A stretch of DNA of 64,000 nucleotides from the NCBI RefSeq assembly GCF_003473485.1, contig NC_053049.1, positions 14,570,001 to 14,634,000 on the forward strand. The letters run 5' to 3'. Every line of letters starts with the position of its first letter. Within the stretch, counting starts at the first letter, position 1. This document shows positions 59,499-64,000 of the stretch, piece by piece. This stretch comes from Medicago truncatula (Eukaryota > Streptophyta > Magnoliopsida > Fabales > Fabaceae). The notes beneath the pieces are model-generated. The model had not been told where the DNA came from, searched no databases, and was given only the letters and a program-made list of their open reading frames with translations. The translations under genes were made by a program, and so were the position numbers.

Positions 59499-59726
59499 TA
59501 AGGGTTCATTTGGATTGGCTTCTTTCAGAGCTTATGTAAGGCACCTTATGCAAATAAAGAAGCATTAATGTGTTATTTATAAATTTGTTAAGGTAGTTTA
59601 TGAAAAAACAACTTATGAATATACAATTTTTGTTAGTAAGATCTTATGAATTAACATAAAAACTTATTTTTTTGCATAAGTTCTTTTTTATAAGCTCAAA
59701 ATAAGCTCAATCCAAACAGGCCTTAA
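59499..59726. mobile_element. MITE with TTAAGGGTTCATTTGGATTG ends
   Basis: The left end TTAAGGGTTCATTTGGATTG is mirrored by CAATCCAAACAGGCCTTAA. About 228 bases. Superfamily unclear. Confidence 0.55.
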
Positions 59727-59987
59727 AGATAAAAGAAACGGTACAAAAAAAAGTAGACTAAGACAAAACTTTATTAACAAAAGAAAATCTAAAGTAAATA
59801 AAAATTATCAAAACACCATAAAGAATATATTGAAAGAATGGTTTAACATATTCATTCCCTTCATCGGAAAGTTGTGTTGGGATAGAATTTCAATAATTAT
59901 TTCTCGTATATTTTCTCTTAATTGATTGCATACTTTTTATGCTTTAGATATAACTCCACCATTTTCTCAGTGTACGTCTCCTGCTAA

Positions 59988-60658
59988 AGTTAACGACGAA
60001 AGATCCATAAAAACAACTGACTTTTGATGCATCGATGGAAAAATAGTCGATTGTTTCTATGACATAAGCTCGGAAAGTTATACATGAAATATATCACTTT
60101 TGAGCACTTATCAAGAGGAACCCTACCTTCTCTAATCCATTCGACACATGCAATTTCTTTTCCGTCGATACGTCCCGCAATTTGTACTTGAACTCCTTTT
60201 GTACATGTCTGTTCAGCTAATTCAATAGCTTTTTTGATTGCTTTCCTAAATGAAATTCTATTCTTTAATTGTCCAGCTATAAATTCTGCAAGAATATTAG
60301 GGTCGCTATAAGTATTTGGAATTCTTGTAATTGTAATGTTAATTTTCCGGGTCACACAATTAAGGTTTTTTTGCACATTAGTCTGTAATTCTTCGATTCT
60401 TCAAGGCTTACCTTCCATTAATAACGTTGGAAGTCCCATATAGATTATGACTTGAATCAGATTGATTCGTTTTTTAATCTTTATTCGTCCAATTCCCTCG
60501 ACACCGGAGGTTTTTTGTATATAATTCTTGATACAATCTCGTATTATTTTATCTTCTTTTAGATTCTCGGAATAATTTTTTGGTTGTGCAAACCAAATAG
60601 AATCATGATTTGGAGTTGTACCAAGTCTGAAACCAAACGGATGTATTTTTTGTCCCAT
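59988..60658 (-). pseudogene. rps3: Plastid ribosomal protein S3, nuclear copy
   Basis: Starts with [19 protein letters not shown] and continues to KP, where a CGA-type codon has become TGA (about 60407). The frame then goes on with [29 protein letters not shown] and [16 protein letters not shown]. Near [11 protein letters not shown] about four codons are missing against plastid rps3. After REGRVPL (about 60110) the sequence no longer follows S3, so the C-terminus is lost. Confidence 0.92.
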
Positions 60659-60739
60659 AATTCCTCACTACTCTATATAAAATAAATATATTATATATCT
60701 TTATGACTCATTGACTTAGTTCGTTGTAATATATATTGT

Positions 60740-61016
60740 ACTCCCTCCGTTCCTTTTTAAGTGTCACTTTTGGAGAAAATTTTTGTTCCTATTTAACTGT
60801 CACTTTAAAAGTTCAATGCAACATTAAATGTTGTTTTACCAATATTATCCTTAGTTATTTATTGCGGAGAGAGAAATATATGAAATGAGATATTAAATGA
60901 ATAAGGTCATTATAGTAAAAGTATAACTTATTGCATCAAAAGTAATATCAATTGTTGATTGTCTTGGTTTGTGTAAAATGTCAAAATGTGACAATTAAAA
61001 AAGAACGGAGTTAGTA
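60740..61016. mobile_element. Stowaway-type MITE inside the plastid insert
   Basis: TACTCCCTCCGTTCCTTTTTA at the left, the inverse with AAAGAACGGAGTTAGTA at the right. Its body matches 25521-25798 in inverse orientation. Confidence 0.85.
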
Positions 61017-61320
61017 ACTAGCATTTTCTCCTGCAGAATAAAGCAATTCAAAAAAATAAAATAATAGAATAATATGCTCAACTCCATAGAGCATAATTTC
61101 TATTATCATAACCCTTTAAATTTAATAAATATTATGAATTACGATTCACGCTTTGTCTTGTGAATAGACACAAATATTTTTTGACCAGAGGCTTATACTT
61201 CTATGTATTGGTTCTTCTTTCTCCTAAGGTTATATTTTCACGAAAAAATGAAATGAGTTTATTAATTAATATTTATTTATTAATGACTATTAGTATACTA
61301 AATTTACCTTAAAATTAATG

Positions 61321-61506
61321 TTAACGACGCCATCTATTATCATTTTTCGCATACCCCTGGAAGTTTAGAGTAGGTGAAAATTCTCCCAACTTATGGCCTA
61401 CCATACGATCTGTTATATAAATAGGTAAATGCTCTTTTCCATTATGGATAACAATGGTATGCCCAATCATTGTAGGTATAATGGTAGATGTTATGGACCA
61501 AGTTAT
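61321..61506 (-). pseudogene. rps19: Plastid ribosomal protein S19, C-terminal part
   Basis: Minus strand: [20 protein letters not shown], then [17 protein letters not shown] and the end DNRWRR followed by a stop. Roughly the first 30 residues of S19 are missing. The remaining frame is open. Confidence 0.9.
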
Positions 61507-61774
61507 ATATTATTATTTCTTTTTCTCCTTTTGTGTTAAGCTCATTTATTTTTTTAATAAATGATTTGCTACAAAAGGATTTTTTTTCGTGAACGTGTCA
61601 TAGTTAATTATTCCTCTTATAATTTCTAAAAAAAGTGAATTTTTTCTCTTATATTTTAAAAAATAAAATCATATAATCTCTAAAAAAAACAAAATCAAAT
61701 CATATAATGTCATAGTAAATCACTCTTTTCTTTTGTAAAGACGAAGAAACAAATTCTATTTCCTCTACTCTACA

Positions 61775-61990
61775 CTATTTACTACGGCGACGAAGAATCA
61801 AATTATCACTATATTTATTCTTTTTTCTACTTCTTCTTCCAAGTGCAGGATAATCCCAAGGAGTTGAGGGTTTTTTTTTTTTTTTTATCAATCGGGGCCC
61901 TCCCTTCACCACCACCATGTGGATGGTCTACAGGGTTCATAACTACTCCTCTTACCAGGACGCTTACCTAACCAACGAACCTATACATAA
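61775..61990 (-). pseudogene. rpl2: Plastid ribosomal protein L2, C-terminal part
   Basis: Minus strand: [20 protein letters not shown] is intact, the classical L2 signature region. An A-run (T-run on the plus strand at about 61871-61886) has expanded where the K-rich segment should be and breaks the frame; the tail (LILRRR) is recognisable in another frame. Confidence 0.88.
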
Positions 61991-62815
61991 CATATGCTTG
62001 GGGTCAGAGTTTTTCTTTATACCGTTATGTCTAAAGAAATCAATAGGGTGGTGTTTTTTTTTTCTTCATAAAGCCGTGTGGTCTATTTGATGCACGTTTA
62101 TAGGAGCAAAATTAACTGATATCATTAATAAGAAATTGTTCAATGCAAGTAGGAGAAAACTCAAAAACATGGTGATTGGTAAAATTCACCTCGAAGTTGG
62201 AACGTATAGCTAACTGATCAATAATACAAGAAACAATAACATGGAATGTGGTCTATTTGATGCATGTTAATTTATGTGTTATGTATTTGCATTGGTTTGT
62301 GTAGAAGCATAATGTTGGTCTATTTTTTGTCAATCAAAATTTCACATGAAAGACACATTTTCAATAAATATAGGCTTGTAAAGAAAAGAGTACCTCTAAT
62401 GTATATTCCATCTATTTTTTCAAATAAAAATTGTAATATTAAAATATGGTCCGAACCAGTCCAACGGGATGCATAGCCCACTACTATTGCCTCAATTTTG
62501 GTGGCTCATTTATGAAACGGACCGATCAACCCTAACTCATTTATTCGTGTTAGACAACTAGGTCGAGGCGCGCTCGGACCGGTCAGCCCATTTGAGCTCA
62601 CATAAGAGTCGCAACCGAATCCTCCAAAAACAAAAAGAAAAACAAATAAAGCAAATTGAAATAAGACCAAAAAAAAAAAAGCAAATTGAAATGATCACAC
62701 TTCCACTCTGAACCCTACTTCTCACGTAACCCTAGTATCTGCTAACAAGCTTATTACACCAACGCCAAGGCAAAAACCAATAAGGGTTTATGCTTCTTCG
62801 AAATCATTCAATTCA
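61991..62815. other. Intergenic DNA and promoter of the following gene
   Basis: The phrases GGTCCGAACCAGTCC (about 62450) and CTCGGACCGGTCAGCCC (about 62574) look like a repeat remnant. The last 60 bases are the probable leader of the gene at 62816. No clear TATA box. Confidence 0.4.
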
Positions 62816-63077
62816 ATGGGTTCTCGTCCACATAAACGTGCGAAACACGAAGACATACCAATCAGAACTCACTACAACCCACTTCCGATGACAGCCCGTG
62901 CACATTATGAAGATCTGATGGAGGAAGCAAGAACTTGTATTACTCACGGCAACTATAAGGACTTGATACATACCGTGCTTCCCAAACTCCGCAAACTTTG
63001 TGTACATTTTGTAGTATACAATCGATCCATTAATGAATTCCTAAATGATGCTGCTATTCCTGGAGATGAGTACCAAG
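62816..63077 (+). CDS. First exon of an unidentified protein gene
   Basis: The ATG at 62816 starts 87 codons that end at a good donor (ACCAAG|GTTAGT). The translation begins MGSRPHKRAKHEDI (basic, possible nuclear signal) and continues with a helical segment (TARAHYEDLMEEARTCITHG, NYKDLIHTVLPKLRKLC) like a tetratricopeptide-type helix pair. Composition and splice site look real, but I do not recognise the family. The next exon was not found before 64000; the hAT-type MITE at 63243 would lie in its first intron. Confidence 0.6.
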
Positions 63078-63242
63078 GTTAGTTAGTATATTAATTCAAA
63101 CTAAAAATGAGTTTTGCTGCATTAGACCGTAACTATATTCTAAATATTTATATTTTTTCAAGATGAAATTCTAAATATTTATATTATTTTCCCTCAAAGG
63201 AAATATTTATATTATTTCTCCTGTTCCCTGTAGACATGTGTA

Positions 63243-63786
63243 TAAGGGGGATGGGAACAAGCCAGGCCGCAAGAGTTTATGGCCCGGCCTATTAAAGTCC
63301 AGCTTGGCCTAGCTCGTTTATTAAATAGGTTAGGTTTAAGTTTTTTAGGTTTAAGCTTTTTAAAAAGCTCATTAATATTACTAGGTCAGGCTAAGGCTTA
63401 TATAAAAGCCTACGGCCTATTAGGGCGGCCCATATATGTGTAATTATATATACTACATTATATAATATATGTGTGTACCTCTACAAATTTTTATTTGATA
63501 TACATGCAATATATATGCTAATAAAGTGGGGGAAAAATGGACGTACATGCTTTACAAAATTTTATTTATCTATTAGTCTTTTAAAAAATATATGTTTATT
63601 AGCCTTTTTATAAATAAGTCAAATTAGGCTTTTAGTCAGGCTAATAGGTACCTTTTAAAAAGGTCAGACCAGACTTAAAATAAAGCCTTTGACAGGCTAA
63701 GAGGTGAGGCTTAGACTTTAATTTTTTCAACTAGGCCTGACCTATTTAAGCAAAGCCCAGCTCGGTCCGGCCTATTCCCACCCCTA
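63243..63786. mobile_element. hAT-type non-autonomous element with 8-base target duplication
   Basis: Begins TAAGGGGGATGGGAACAAGC and ends GGCCTATTCCCACCCCTA, its inverse in most positions. CATGTGTA flanks both ends (63235-63242 and 63787-63794), an 8-base duplication as made by hAT transposases. 544 bases, no open frame for a transposase; the interior has many GGCCTATT / AGGCTTA motifs. Confidence 0.85.
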
Positions 63787-64000
63787 CATGTGTAGTTTTT
63801 TATTCAGATATTGTTATTCCTATGAACTTTTGTAGATTTTAGTCGGATATTGTTATGTTGCAATTGTAAGTTAAAAGTCTCACATTGATTTTAAATCGGA
63901 GGTTGTACACTTTATAATTAAGTGAGATGACTAATAAACTCAATGTTTTGAATTGAGCAATTGCTCACATTTCTAAGATTTTTGGTGTCCAACTCATTTG
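63787..64000. other. DNA right of the hAT-type element, nothing recognised
   Basis: AT-rich; the phrase AAAAGTCTCACATTGATTTTA resembles the repeat scraps at 39690 and 48030. Probably intron of the gene at 62816. Confidence 0.4.

Larger units (their letters stand above)
59988..61990 (-). other. Nuclear insert of plastid DNA (rpl2-rps19-rps3 segment)
   Basis: Three plastid ribosomal protein gene parts lie in plastid order on the minus strand: rpl2 end, rps19 end, rps3. All are damaged. rpl22 is missing between rps19 and rps3, as in legume plastomes. The spacing is partly filled by a Stowaway MITE (60740-61016) and other nuclear sequence. The divergence indicates an old transfer. Confidence 0.88.

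Overview
This window is nuclear DNA from a legume, most likely a member of the inverted-repeat-lacking clade such as Medicago or a close relative. The evidence is AT-rich intergenic DNA full of MITEs and SINEs, intron-containing plant genes, an Ogre/Tat-type Ty3/gypsy element with a very long LTR, and a nuclear copy of plastid DNA in which rpl2, rps19 and rps3 follow each other without rpl22, the gene that legume plastomes lack. The exact species is an inference.

Positions 1-16759 are one very young Ogre-like LTR retrotransposon on the + strand, about 17.5 kb in full. Roughly the first 712 bases of its left LTR lie outside the window. Order: left LTR (1-2122), primer-binding site, leader, ORF1 (2797-4209), gag-protease (4624-8175), a predicted 282-base intron (8172-8453), RT / RNase H / archaeal-type RNase H / integrase (8446-11919), a repeat-rich 3' region, polypurine tract and right LTR (13928-16759). 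The two LTRs differ by eye only in the length of two T-runs.

Positions 17000-18960 hold a decayed LINE on the - strand. Positions 19780-30411 hold three tandem copies of a SINA-type E3 ubiquitin ligase locus: copy A has a broken, chimeric coding region, copy B keeps only promoter, leader and part of the first intron, and copy C (28859-30411) is intact, with coding exons that predict a 304-residue protein. Positions 31000-35300 are MITEs, a 615-base inverted repeat and a glycosyltransferase remnant. The minus-strand UMP synthase gene (35353-39186, six exons, 469 residues) follows; one intron carries two SINE-like repeats and a Mutator-type MITE, and an arginine expected to hold the substrate phosphate is cysteine. 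Positions 39200-43400 hold a SINE with clean target duplications and an 830-base foldback element.

An AGD11-like ARF-GAP/C2 gene (+, 43470-48614, eight exons, 367 residues) has a 5'-truncated LINE inserted antisense in its fifth intron. Further right are LINE scraps (48915-49440, 57187-57650), a single-exon glutaredoxin-like gene (-, 53837-54610), a histone H4 gene (-, 58238-58549), the plastid-derived segment (59988-61990) with a Stowaway MITE inside it, and the first exon of an unrecognised gene (62816-63077, +) followed by a hAT-type MITE.

The host genes (UMP synthase, ARF-GAP, SINA ligase, glutaredoxin-like protein, H4) are unrelated housekeeping or regulatory genes, each with its own promoter; nothing suggests they act as one system. 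I found no convincing undescribed multi-gene system. The most interesting signals are the UMP synthase substitution, the partly dead SINA triplication with a chimeric copy, the frame-restoring retrotransposon intron, and the long hairpin at 32846-33460.
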